Below are positions 8,416-16,537 of a stretch of 64,000 nucleotides of DNA, one piece after another (within the stretch, counting starts at the first letter, position 1; each line of letters opens with the position of its first letter). The notes under the pieces are model-generated. The model was given only the letters and a program-made list of their open reading frames with translations. It searched no databases and was not told where the DNA came from. Location of the stretch: positions 1-64,000 of the forward strand of contig JACZWC010000004.1 in NCBI GenBank assembly GCA_022572355.1, read 5' to 3'. A program made the translations under genes and the position numbers. Source of the stretch: Bacteroidota bacterium. GTDB taxonomy: Bacteria > Bacteroidota > Bacteroidia > NORP154.

Positions 8416-9642
8416 ATGAGCAAAGACAAAATAAAATGTTCCTTTTGCGGAAAAAATAAACAGGACACATTGGTTCTTGTTGCCGGCATTAATGGTCATA
8501 TATGCGATGAGTGTATTGAGCAGGCTCAGGGCATTATTAAGGAGGAGCTGTCGGAGAAAAGTCCTTCTTTTGAGTCGAACCAATTAAAACTTAAACCCGT
8601 TGAGATCAAGGAGCACCTTGATCAATATGTGATCGGTCAGGAAGAGGCCAAAAAAACGATTGCAGTAGCCGTCTACAACCACTATAAAAGAATAGCACAG
8701 GAAATAGGTTCTGATAACGTTGAGATTGAAAAGTCAAACATTCTCATGGTGGGCGAAACCGGTACTGGCAAAACCCTCATTGCAAAAACTATTGCAAAAA
8801 TCCTGAACGTACCCTTCTGCATTGCTGATGCTACGGTTATCACCGAGGCAGGTTATGTAGGCGAAGATGTTGAGAGTATCCTTTCCAGATTGCTGCAGGC
8901 TGCCGATTACAATGAAGCCGCAACTGAAAAAGGTATCGTTTTTATCGACGAGATAGATAAGATAGCCCGCAAGAGTGATAATCCTTCCATCACAAGAGAT
9001 GTGTCAGGTGAGGGGGTTCAGCAGGGTTTGCTGAAGTTAATGGAGGGTTCCATCGTAAATGTACCGCCTCAGGGTGGAAGAAAACATCCGGAGCAAAAGT
9101 TGATTCCTATCAATACCAAAAACATTTTATTTATCTGTGGAGGAGCGTTTGATGGCCTCGAAAAGATTATCGCCCGGCGGCTTAAAACTCAAATCATCGG
9201 ATACAGGGCAAAAGAGACAGAAGACATCGACAGAGAGAACTTGTTTCAATACGTAACACCTCCGGATATTAAAGGATTTGGACTCATCCCTGAGTTGATT
9301 GGTCGGCTTCCCGTATTGTCTTTTCTTGATCCCCTGGACCGGGAGACATTAAGAAGGATTCTTACAGAGCCAAAGAACTCGTTAATTAAACAGTATACCA
9401 GCTTGTTTGAGTTAGATGGTGTGAAATTGAGTTTTGATGATGAGGTTTTAGACCTGATCGTAGACAAGGCATTGGAGTTTAAACTGGGCGCCAGGGGTTT
9501 GCGTTCAATTTGCGAGGCCATCATGCTGGACATCATGTTTGAAATTCCCTCTAAAAAGAATATAAAGGAAGTGACAATTGATATGGCACTCGCTAAAAAG
9601 AAACTCCAGAAATCTTCCATAAAGAAACTCAAGGTGGCTTGA
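8416..9642 (+). CDS. clpX: ATP-dependent Clp protease ATP-binding subunit ClpX
   Basis: A 408-residue AAA+ unfoldase. The N-terminal zinc domain has Cys8, Cys11, Cys30 and Cys33. Walker A is GETGTGKT (113-120) and Walker B VFIDEID (175-181). The GYVGEDVES segment of the Clp family is present. The ClpP-docking loop, usually IGF, reads IGY here ([11 protein letters not shown]). It unfolds tagged proteins and feeds them to ClpP. Its stop overlaps a TTG that probably starts the following OmpA/PD40 gene (TTGA overlap). Confidence 0.97.
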   Translation: MSKDKIKCSFCGKNKQDTLVLVAGINGHICDECIEQAQGIIKEELSEKSPSFESNQLKLKPVEIKEHLDQYVIGQEEAKKTIAVAVYNHYKRIAQEIGSDNVEIEKSNILMVGETGTGKTLIAKTIAKILNVPFCIADATVITEAGYVGEDVESILSRLLQAADYNEAATEKGIVFIDEIDKIARKSDNPSITRDVSGEGVQQGLLKLMEGSIVNVPPQGGRKHPEQKLIPINTKNILFICGGAFDGLEKIIARRLKTQIIGYRAKETEDIDRENLFQYVTPPDIKGFGLIPELIGRLPVLSFLDPLDRETLRRILTEPKNSLIKQYTSLFELDGVKLSFDDEVLDLIVDKALEFKLGARGLRSICEAIMLDIMFEIPSKKNIKEVTIDMALAKKKLQKSSIKKLKVA

Positions 9643-11174
9643 GCCGAGATCGATTTACATGCTTGTACCTGGCAATAATGCCACTATTCTCTTCCGCACA
9701 AGGCCTTGAGTTTAGTGATGATCCAGAAAACCTCGGCCCTAACATCAATTCCAGGTACACTGAAGTTTCCCCGATCATTTCCCCTGATGGGAAAACACTG
9801 TACATGAATAGAATGTATCATCCGGATAATACCGGAGGAACAGATGATAGCGGAGAAATCTGGTTTTCTACACTGAATGAAGAAGGCACCTGGTCAAAGG
9901 CAAAGAATATCGGAAGCCCTCTCAACAATGCTAACAGCAATTTTATAAAGTCTATTACTCCTGATGGGAATGCCTTATTTCTAGCCAATACGTACAACAG
10001 GGATGGCAGTCCTGGGGCGGGATGCTCTATGAGTTACCGCACCAGAGACGGATGGACATTCCCCAAGAAGCAAAACATAGATGGTTATGAAAACAGAAGT
10101 AACTTTGTGAGCTTCTTTCTGGCCAACGACGGCAACTTTCTTTTTATGGCAATTCAAATGAAAGATGGCCATGGTAAGCGAGATATTTTTGTGAGCCGCC
10201 GGATGAGTGAGAATAACTGGAGCAAGCCTGTTAATTTAGGGGCAACCATTAACACATCTGTTGATGACAGCTCACCATTTCTCGCTGCTGATGGAGAGAC
10301 ATTTTATTTTTCTAGTGCAGGCCATGGCGGATATGGAAGCACAGACGTATGGATGACCAAGCGTTTAGATGATACTTGGACTAAATGGGCTCCTCTGGTA
10401 AACATGGGAGACAAAATCAATTCACCTGATTGGGATTCATACTTCACAATTCCTGCTTCTGGCGAATATGCTTACTTTGTTTCTGGCAGATCAGGTGAAG
10501 GAGCTGAAGATATTTTTCGCATTAAATTACCGGCAGGTGCAAAGCCAAAGCCCGTGGTACTCGTTTCCGGAAGTGTTTTAAACTCAAAAACCAATAAACC
10601 CGTTGAGGCTGAGATCACCTATGAAAGCCTTCCGGAGGGAAAAGAATTGGGAATTGCCAGATCGGAACCCAAAAAAGGTGAGTATAAAATTGTTCTACCA
10701 TTAGGAAAGAAATACGGCTTCCGGGCAAAGGCGAAAGGATATTATGCAATAAATGAATATCTGGATCTCACCGAAATAGAAGAATATGGTGAGATTGTGA
10801 AAAATCTCTATCTGGCACCCATTGAGTTAAACCAGGTGATTCGTCTTAACAACGTCTTCTTCGAATATGCAAAGTCAGTTCTTATGTCATCGTCCTTCCC
10901 GGAGCTGGACAGGGTTGTAAAACTACTGGAAGACAATCCCACAATGAAAATTGAATTGAGTGGTCATACGGACAATGATGGTTCAGATGAATTCAATTTG
11001 GAGCTATCGCAAGACAGGGCCAAATCTGTGGTAAGATACCTTGTCTCCAAAGGCCAAAATCCAAGGAGGTTTACAGCTGAAGGTTATGGTGAAACAAGGC
11101 CAGTTGCGAGCAACGATACTGATCAAGGCAAACAATTGAATCGTCGAGTGGAATTCAAGATTCTCAAGCGTTAG
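9639..11174 (+). CDS. OmpA-family outer-membrane-associated protein with PD40 repeats
   Basis: A 511-residue secreted protein. The first 21 residues form a signal peptide (cleavage near SSAQG). Residues about 30-300 hold PD40-type beta-propeller repeats ([34 protein letters not shown]). Next comes a carboxypeptidase-regulatory-like domain (about 308-390), then an OmpA-like peptidoglycan-binding domain (about 400-511, with [11 protein letters not shown] and NRRVEFKI). The start used is a TTG overlapping the clpX stop; the next in-frame ATG would remove most of the signal peptide. It is related in design to the PorE-like protein at 46522-49533 but lacks its TPR region. It probably links periplasm, peptidoglycan and outer membrane. 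Confidence 0.85.
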   Translation: MSRDRFTCLYLAIMPLFSSAQGLEFSDDPENLGPNINSRYTEVSPIISPDGKTLYMNRMYHPDNTGGTDDSGEIWFSTLNEEGTWSKAKNIGSPLNNANSNFIKSITPDGNALFLANTYNRDGSPGAGCSMSYRTRDGWTFPKKQNIDGYENRSNFVSFFLANDGNFLFMAIQMKDGHGKRDIFVSRRMSENNWSKPVNLGATINTSVDDSSPFLAADGETFYFSSAGHGGYGSTDVWMTKRLDDTWTKWAPLVNMGDKINSPDWDSYFTIPASGEYAYFVSGRSGEGAEDIFRIKLPAGAKPKPVVLVSGSVLNSKTNKPVEAEITYESLPEGKELGIARSEPKKGEYKIVLPLGKKYGFRAKAKGYYAINEYLDLTEIEEYGEIVKNLYLAPIELNQVIRLNNVFFEYAKSVLMSSSFPELDRVVKLLEDNPTMKIELSGHTDNDGSDEFNLELSQDRAKSVVRYLVSKGQNPRRFTAEGYGETRPVASNDTDQGKQLNRRVEFKILKR

Positions 11175-11241
11175 CCTGGTACCCGTCTCACCGCCGCGTT
11201 GACCCGTACCACCGCTTGAAGCGGTGAGACGGGTACCAGGC
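11174..11241. repeat. Long perfect inverted repeat (21-bp stem), REP-like
   Basis: Bases 11174-11194 and 11221-11241 are perfectly complementary (GCCTGGTACCCGTCTCACC... arm). The 26-bp loop has its own partial copy of the arm (GACCCGTACCACCGC) and an overlapping palindrome ACCGCTTGAAGCGGT. It begins on the last base of the OmpA/PD40 stop codon. No T-run follows, so it is not an ordinary terminator. CGTCTcACCGC in the arm recurs as CGTCTgACCGC at 27109 and 29639. Confidence 0.85.
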
Positions 11242-11271
11242 CATATTCAAATCTTACTATATTTGACTTCC

Positions 11272-12075
11272 ATGGGATCAACTGCTAAATTCTTCACTTT
11301 CATATTGATTTTTACTGTAGTTGTACTAAGTCACAACAGCCAGGCAGAAGACGATGATACCATGGGAATTACCTGGGTAATACTCATTAACAATTCCGAG
11401 TACACCAGCTTTGAAAAGATTGATGGGCCCGTAAAGGATATGGAATTAATCAAGTCCGCGCTCACCAAATACCAGATTGATACGATTGTAGAGAAGCAAA
11501 ACATGTCTAAAAAAGAGATGGTAAAATTCTTTACGGTGGAACTTAAAAGCCTCGTTGCAGACAACAAAATAAAGTCATTATTAATCTGGTTTGCTGGCCG
11601 CGGGGCTATTCTGCGACAGATCAGCTATTGGATACCAACCGATGCCGTGCAAAATAATGTGAGTAGCTACTTCAGCAGTAGGGAGTTGAAAATGGCCTTG
11701 CATGTATATGTTGAAAAACTGCAACATACACTGATCATCAACGAAGCATGTGCAATGGATTCAAAATTTAACGAGCCGGCACCAGAACCCATGGTTATAA
11801 GAAGATGTACAGACGGCTATGGCTTGGGAAAACGATCTGTCCAATCACTTTCTTTCTCCGGTTATGACAAATCCCTTGAGAATTCCAGGTTTACAGCAAA
11901 GATTGCAGAAATACTTAGCTCGAACAGTGCTGAATGTATTCCAATTGAAAAAGTCGTTGTGGAACTAACGGAAGAAGTCTTCTACCAAAACCGGCAAATA
12001 CCCAAATTTGGACCTATCCTGGATTTTAACGATCAGAAGGGGACGTTTTTCTTTATGAAGAAAATCAACGAATAG
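11272..12075 (+). CDS. Secreted caspase-like (peptidase C14 fold) protein with altered active site
   Basis: A 267-residue protein with a signal peptide (residues 1-25, ending near HNSQA). Residues about 34-165 follow the caspase-like layout: WVILINNSEY strand, a hydrophobic strand SLLIWFAGRGA where active enzymes have ..GHG, and HTLIINEACAM with Cys160 at the nucleophile position. Arg110 replaces the expected catalytic His. That change would be expected to abolish or greatly alter peptidase activity, so this may be a pseudoenzyme. The ATG at 11272 is chosen because an earlier GTG (11224) lies inside the big hairpin and would hide the signal peptide. Family call is moderate; role unknown. Confidence 0.65.
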   Translation: MGSTAKFFTFILIFTVVVLSHNSQAEDDDTMGITWVILINNSEYTSFEKIDGPVKDMELIKSALTKYQIDTIVEKQNMSKKEMVKFFTVELKSLVADNKIKSLLIWFAGRGAILRQISYWIPTDAVQNNVSSYFSSRELKMALHVYVEKLQHTLIINEACAMDSKFNEPAPEPMVIRRCTDGYGLGKRSVQSLSFSGYDKSLENSRFTAKIAEILSSNSAECIPIEKVVVELTEEVFYQNRQIPKFGPILDFNDQKGTFFFMKKINE

Positions 12076-12079
12076 CGAA

Positions 12080-12586
12080 TTAGTCTTTTTCATAAACTAT
12101 AAAAGAATAAGCGTACTGATTCTTGTCGTCAGCTGTGCAATCTTTTCTTTTGGTCTCTTTCCAAATATTCAGATCTATTTCAGGGAAAAATACGTCGCCA
12201 TCAATTTCAGTATGAATTCTAGTGATGTACATTCTATCGACTAAGTTATTTTCTAGCGACTGTTTGAAGATCTCTCCTCCCCCGATGATAAAGGCCTCTT
12301 CCTCTCCATTTTTTTGCGCAGTTTCAATGGCCTCCTCTATTGAATGAGATACTATGCATCCTTCAGCTATAAAATTCTGCTGCCTAGTAACGATAATATT
12401 GGTTCGATTGGGAAGCGGCCTGTATTTATCCGGAATGGACAAGTAATTCTTTCGGCCCATGATCACATGGTGGCCTGAGGTAGTTTCTTTAAAAAATTGC
12501 ATATCCGCAGGTAAGCTCCAGGGCAAATCATTGTTTTTACCAATAACATTGTTTTGGGTTACTGCTGCGATGATGGATATGGTCAT
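12080..12586 (-). CDS. folA: Dihydrofolate reductase
   Basis: A 168-residue DHFR that reduces dihydrofolate to tetrahydrofolate with NADPH. The N terminus ISIIAAVTQNNVIGKNNDLPW, the FKETTSGHHVIMGRKNYLSI segment and the IIGGGEIF turn are canonical. It lies 8 bp downstream of the Fic gene on the same strand and is convergent with the caspase-like gene, 4 bp away. thyA, its metabolic partner (thymidylate synthesis yields dihydrofolate), is about 3 kb away on the same strand, separated by accessory genes. Confidence 0.96.
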   Translation of the reverse strand: MTISIIAAVTQNNVIGKNNDLPWSLPADMQFFKETTSGHHVIMGRKNYLSIPDKYRPLPNRTNIIVTRQQNFIAEGCIVSHSIEEAIETAQKNGEEEAFIIGGGEIFKQSLENNLVDRMYITRIHTEIDGDVFFPEIDLNIWKETKRKDCTADDKNQYAYSFIVYEKD

Positions 12587-12594
12587 GTTGTTAA

Positions 12595-13635
12595 TTAAAA
12601 GTATGAGTTGACAGCAAATTCAAATTGATTAATAAAGATTCTTTTCAGCGCAGTAATATTGTTTTGCTCATAGAATAATAACATTGCCTTTTTGTATTCT
12701 ACTGAATCAATTGTTCGAAATGACATTGGGCAGTATCCATTGCAGATCAGTACCGCATTACTCAGTATCCTGGCTGTTCTTTTGTTTCCATCTCCAAATG
12801 CTTGAATATATGATAGCAACACCAATAGCAATAACGCTTTTTCAAATACATTGTCGCGTTTGTTCACAATCTTACACATATCTTCCATTGCTTCTCTAAT
12901 TTGATGTTCATTATCAAGTGGTTTGTAATTTGTTCCCGTAATGCTCACCCTGCGTTTCCTGATGTTACGACTGACACCCAAATCCTTTATCAAAACACCA
13001 TGAATATCTTCAATTCTTGATACTTTCAGTGACGCGAAATAAGTCGGTTTTTCAATTATAAAATCTAATGCCGCCTTGTGATTTAGCAACATCGTTGCCT
13101 CGTCTCGAGTTCTCCCCTCTGCAGTTTCTTGTTCTTTCAATAATCGTTCCGTTTCTAAGAGGGTATAAGTATTTCCCTCAATCTGTGATGACTTCCAACT
13201 CAAGTCAATAGCAAAGCGCTCTAGTTCTTTCTTGTATTCTGAATCTGTTAGCTCAGATATATTTTCTTTATATATCTTCTGCAGATAGGTTAAGTGTAAT
13301 AATTCGTCCTCAGTAAACAACATTACCTGACTCAGCACGTCTTTTATCAATGAAAAATTAAAGCTATCCTTGATTTCCCGCTCATCAATTTCTTTTTCAA
13401 AGTACACTTCAACATCAATCGGGTAATACAGTTCATAAGCCGGGCCAATTATATACTTTGTTCCCCGGCCCTTACCAATAGATATTACAAGATTATCTGA
13501 TATCAATTTATTTAATACCCTTTTCACAGTGGCATATCCAATATCCGATTCCAGCCCATTGTGAATTCCTTTTGAAGAAAGCGATGGGTTTTCCTTTACA
13601 AATTCAAGAATGTTTTTGCTCTTATCATTCGCCAT
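12595..13635 (-). CDS. Fic-family protein with N-terminal winged helix and His-to-Gln active-site change
   Basis: A 346-residue protein. Residues 1-65 look like a winged helix-turn-helix domain (SSKGIHNGL...YATVKRVLNKLI). A class II inhibitory helix motif follows, S149-SQI-E153-G154. The Fic core reads IQAFGDGNKRTAR near residue 277, where active enzymes have HPFxDGN(G/K)R. Gln278 (codon CAA) stands where the catalytic His should be; the Gly-Asn-Lys-Arg nucleotide-binding part is intact. AMP transfer should therefore be lost or changed, and the protein could act as a DNA-binding regulator that still binds nucleotide. It is 8 bp upstream of folA. Confidence 0.85.
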   Translation of the reverse strand: MANDKSKNILEFVKENPSLSSKGIHNGLESDIGYATVKRVLNKLISDNLVISIGKGRGTKYIIGPAYELYYPIDVEVYFEKEIDEREIKDSFNFSLIKDVLSQVMLFTEDELLHLTYLQKIYKENISELTDSEYKKELERFAIDLSWKSSQIEGNTYTLLETERLLKEQETAEGRTRDEATMLLNHKAALDFIIEKPTYFASLKVSRIEDIHGVLIKDLGVSRNIRKRRVSITGTNYKPLDNEHQIREAMEDMCKIVNKRDNVFEKALLLLVLLSYIQAFGDGNKRTARILSNAVLICNGYCPMSFRTIDSVEYKKAMLLFYEQNNITALKRIFINQFEFAVNSYF

Positions 13636-13799
13636 TTTATCTCATTTTCAATTTTGCGGCTCAAAAATACGCCATTTACAGCTCAAAAACAATTAATTTT
13701 GAGCCCTAAACAGGTTTGCAATGAGCTTTATTTCGCCTCTTAAACAAATTTTTGTTGAGTAGATATTCAACACTTTGGCCCCAGGTGAGCTGTTGTTAC

Positions 13800-14228
13800 T
13801 TAAAGCTTCTCATTTAGGATTAATTTTACGGTTGTTTCCGCGGAAAGCACCGGTATTTCGATTTTCTTAAAATCTCTTGCATTCCGTGTAACTATTACAT
13901 CAATTCCTGGAACGCTCTTTGCTGAGAAGTATTGAATTCCATCCTCAAAGTCAGCAAATCCAGACTTAATGGCCTTCAAGAAAATCTCCTCATCTGTAGC
14001 TTTTACGGTTACCAAACCAAGTATGTTTTCAATTAACTTCAAAGCTTTGCGATGAGAGCTGACTTGCCTAAGAATATAATAGGTATTGTTAATTGAAATA
14101 GAGGATATGTAGACCTTTATCCGGCCATTTTGAGCTAACTGAAATAATTTGGCGGCAAACTCAGAAAATGGTTTTCTATCAGCAAGAAAATCAATAATAA
14201 CATTGGTATCAACAAAGACCTTCTTCAA
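13800..14228 (-). CDS. PIN-domain ribonuclease toxin (VapC-like)
   Basis: A 142-residue PIN domain. Acidic residues expected at the metal site are visible: Asp7 in VFVDTNVIIDFL, Asp/Glu in SGFADFEDGIQY and Asp in VTRNARDFKK. PIN toxins cleave RNA and are neutralised by a cognate antitoxin. It overlaps the antitoxin gene by 4 bp (ATGA) and follows it on the minus strand, the typical order for this pair. A solitary small gene pair between folA/Fic and thyA suggests horizontal acquisition. Confidence 0.9.
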   Translation of the reverse strand: MKKVFVDTNVIIDFLADRKPFSEFAAKLFQLAQNGRIKVYISSISINNTYYILRQVSSHRKALKLIENILGLVTVKATDEEIFLKAIKSGFADFEDGIQYFSAKSVPGIDVIVTRNARDFKKIEIPVLSAETTVKLILNEKL

Positions 14229-14473
14229 AGTCTGTACTTCTTAGCAATCGACTTCCCTAATTCAGCTTTATAGTCAAAGTCCTCGGGTAGCTTAACCGCA
14301 CCTTTCAGGCTTTTAATTTCGCTGGAAAGTTTCATTTCAGAAGATTGATCCTGCAGTATCAACTTAAGGTAGTTTTCAATTAAGTCTGACAAACTCCTCC
14401 CTTTCGACTTGGCGTAGTCTTTCGCGTTTTCAATCAGAGATTGTTCTATCGTTAATGTGAGCTTTGCCTGCAT
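14225..14473 (-). CDS. Ribbon-helix-helix antitoxin of the PIN pair
   Basis: An 82-residue protein. The N terminus (AKLTLTIEQSLIENAKDYAK, then SKGRSLSDLIENYL) matches the ribbon-helix-helix pattern of DUF6364-type antitoxins. The C-terminal part (residues about 50-82) is the likely toxin-binding tail. It is translated just before the PIN toxin with a 4-bp overlap. Antitoxins of this kind usually repress their own promoter; the upstream 150 bp are AT-rich but no operator could be picked out. Confidence 0.85.
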   Translation of the reverse strand: MQAKLTLTIEQSLIENAKDYAKSKGRSLSDLIENYLKLILQDQSSEMKLSSEIKSLKGAVKLPEDFDYKAELGKSIAKKYRL

Positions 14474-14647
14474 ACGTGTTAGTTTAAACGTAAAGATACG
14501 TATAATGTTTCAATTAAGATGTTTTCGAAACTACTTATTGAGATGGTTTAACGGCCCTGTATAAAACGAAGGGGCTTTTGAAAGCGGATTTGTCCCCGGA
14601 AAACAGAGCCGTTTAGAAACTCGAAGATAAATATTTACTTGTCCGCC

Positions 14648-15520
14648 CTATGTTTTATACCCAATGTTGTGAGTAGTTGAGGCCACACGTCCCTCAAATT
14701 CAACAATTAGCTCTCCTTTTTTGCTCGTGAACACCCAATTATTCCAAAAGAGTTTGTCGTCTTTTCTTTGAAATACTATTAGCATGTATTGTGTCTCTTT
14801 ATTTTCAGGAAAGTTTGTATTCGACTGTCGGATGATTTCACTGAAATTATTCCTTAGTATTTTATTAACGTAATGATAATCTTGATCTTGCTCTGTATTC
14901 CAATTGTAGGTAATCAGCACTTTCAATTTGGATTTAGCATACACCAATTTGGTCATTTCCTCATAACACCTTTCAACATCGTTTTCCACCTCAATTAATA
15001 ATTCATAATATGTTGGATAGAAGTGTTGGTGCTCGATCACGAGTTCTCTTTCTTTCGCCAAAATATGTTGTGACATAACATTTTTAAATGATTTGATTGG
15101 AGCTACCGTCAAATCAAATAACCCATCTTCCTTTCTATATCGAAATTTAGAGTCTTTAAAGTGCTTTAGAATAAACTGGCCTAAATGTGAACCCTCGTTA
15201 ATTTTACTTTTTTTATTCCCTAAAATGAGCATAGTTCTTTTCGTTGGATTCACATATTCTTTTCTCCAGCGAGGGGCAATCTGTTCTTTAGTAAAGTCAC
15301 CCCACATTTCCATGAATTTTCTGGCAGTTTCATTCATTTCAGGTAAAGGCTTTGTTCTGGGGTCTATCGCCTGGTCTACATTGTCACGTAAAAAGGGTTT
15401 AGTATAAATTTCACCTTTACTCTTTCCTTTGGGGTCTTTCCCTTTTAATTTGTCCGATAGTTCTTTTAATTTTTTTATTCTGTCATTCATTTTTTTTAGT
15501 CTTTGGCCTAAATTACTCAC
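14648..15520 (-). CDS. Hypothetical protein, possible restriction-endonuclease-like fold (290 aa)
   Basis: A 290-residue soluble protein I do not recognise by family. The N terminus (about 1-40) is very Lys-rich and probably coiled. Residues about 135-210 carry EDGLFDLTVAP, then ELLIEVENDVERCYEEMTKL, then a hydrophobic strand LKVLITYNW. That order resembles cores of some PD-(D/E)XK-like proteins, but no clear ExK is seen. It lies alone between the PIN pair and thyA, in an accessory patch. The function is open; the fold suggestion is weak. Confidence 0.5.
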   Translation of the reverse strand: MSNLGQRLKKMNDRIKKLKELSDKLKGKDPKGKSKGEIYTKPFLRDNVDQAIDPRTKPLPEMNETARKFMEMWGDFTKEQIAPRWRKEYVNPTKRTMLILGNKKSKINEGSHLGQFILKHFKDSKFRYRKEDGLFDLTVAPIKSFKNVMSQHILAKERELVIEHQHFYPTYYELLIEVENDVERCYEEMTKLVYAKSKLKVLITYNWNTEQDQDYHYVNKILRNNFSEIIRQSNTNFPENKETQYMLIVFQRKDDKLFWNNWVFTSKKGELIVEFEGRVASTTHNIGYKT

Positions 15521-15557
15521 AACTTCTGTACATGCGTAATATCCCTTGTTCTCAACC

Positions 15558-16352
15558 CTATACCGCTACCGCCCCCTTAATATGCGGCTCCGGATCATAA
15601 TTGAGTAACTCAAAATCCTCGTATTTAAAATCAAAAATTGAGGTTACCGCTGGGTTGATCTTCATGGTAGGAAGTGCCTTCGGTGTGCGTTGCAACTGTA
15701 GATGGGTCTGGTCTAAATGGTTAGAGTAAAGATGTGCGTCACCGAAAGTGTGAATGAACTCCCCCACCTCTAGTCCGCACACTTGCGCTATCATCATGGT
15801 AAATAAGGAATAAGAAGCAATATTAAAAGGTACACCAAGAAAAATATCGGCGCTTCGCTGATACAACTGGCAAGATAGTTTGCCATCTGCCACATAGAAT
15901 TGAAACAAACAATGGCAAGGAGGTAGTGCCATCTGATCCACATCGGCTACATTCCAGGCGCTTACAATCAATCTTCTCGAATTGGGGTTAGTCTTTATCT
16001 GCTCTATCAGATTACTAATCTGATCTATGGTTTCCCCATTGTGTCCTGGCCATGATCTCCATTGATGTCCATAAACAGGCCCCAGGTCTCCATTTTCATC
16101 TGCCCATTCATCCCAGATACGTACTTTGTTGTCGGTGAGAAATTTGATATTCGTATCGCCATTGATGAACCACAACAATTCATAAATGATCGATCGTAAA
16201 TGAAGCTTTTTGGTAGTAAGAGCTGGGAAACCTTTCTGAAGATCAAAGCGCATTTGATACCCAAATGTACTCAGGGTCCCAGTACCAGTTCTATCACCCT
16301 TTTCCGTGCCGTTCTCAAGCACATGCTTCATTAAGTCCAGGTATTGTTTCAT
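15558..16352 (-). CDS. thyA: Thymidylate synthase
   Basis: A 264-residue enzyme, the same length as E. coli ThyA, that methylates dUMP to dTMP using methylene-tetrahydrofolate. The catalytic Cys146 is in [13 protein letters not shown]. The [11 protein letters not shown] start, phosphate-binding [10 protein letters not shown] and [16 protein letters not shown] segments are all present. It is on the minus strand, 185 bp after the nucleoside transporter gene, with a palindromic repeat (16458-16475) between. Together with folA and two deoxynucleoside kinases in this window it covers much of thymidylate and dNTP supply. Confidence 0.97.
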   Translation of the reverse strand: MKQYLDLMKHVLENGTEKGDRTGTGTLSTFGYQMRFDLQKGFPALTTKKLHLRSIIYELLWFINGDTNIKFLTDNKVRIWDEWADENGDLGPVYGHQWRSWPGHNGETIDQISNLIEQIKTNPNSRRLIVSAWNVADVDQMALPPCHCLFQFYVADGKLSCQLYQRSADIFLGVPFNIASYSLFTMMIAQVCGLEVGEFIHTFGDAHLYSNHLDQTHLQLQRTPKALPTMKINPAVTSIFDFKYEDFELLNYDPEPHIKGAVAV

Positions 16353-16457
16353 CCGATAATTACAATATTTTTATTCTATCAAAATGCTTGGTGAATCTTA
16401 GTGTCTTCGCGCCACAGTGGCTGTTCACCTTTAGCCACAAAGACAGAAAGGCTCAAA

Positions 16458-16475
16458 ACCTGCCCGAAGGCAGGT
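16458..16475. repeat. Short palindromic repeat (CCTGCC/GGCAGG type), intergenic
   Basis: ACCTGCC-CGAA-GGCAGGT is a perfect 7-bp stem with a 4-base loop. It sits between the nucleoside transporter and thyA. The same arms (CCTGCC...GGCAGG, loop GGCGA) recur inside the PorE-like gene at 49024-49040. No T-run follows on either side. Confidence 0.7.
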
Positions 16476-16537
16476 AACACAAAGTATTCTGCTTATATTA
16501 TTTTCTCTGTGTGTCAATTTTTATCACTAATATTCTA

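Noticed and set aside
11174-11241. The long hairpin as a terminator
   Set aside because: There is no T-run on either side, the loop contains a partial copy of the arm, and the motif recurs where no gene ends.
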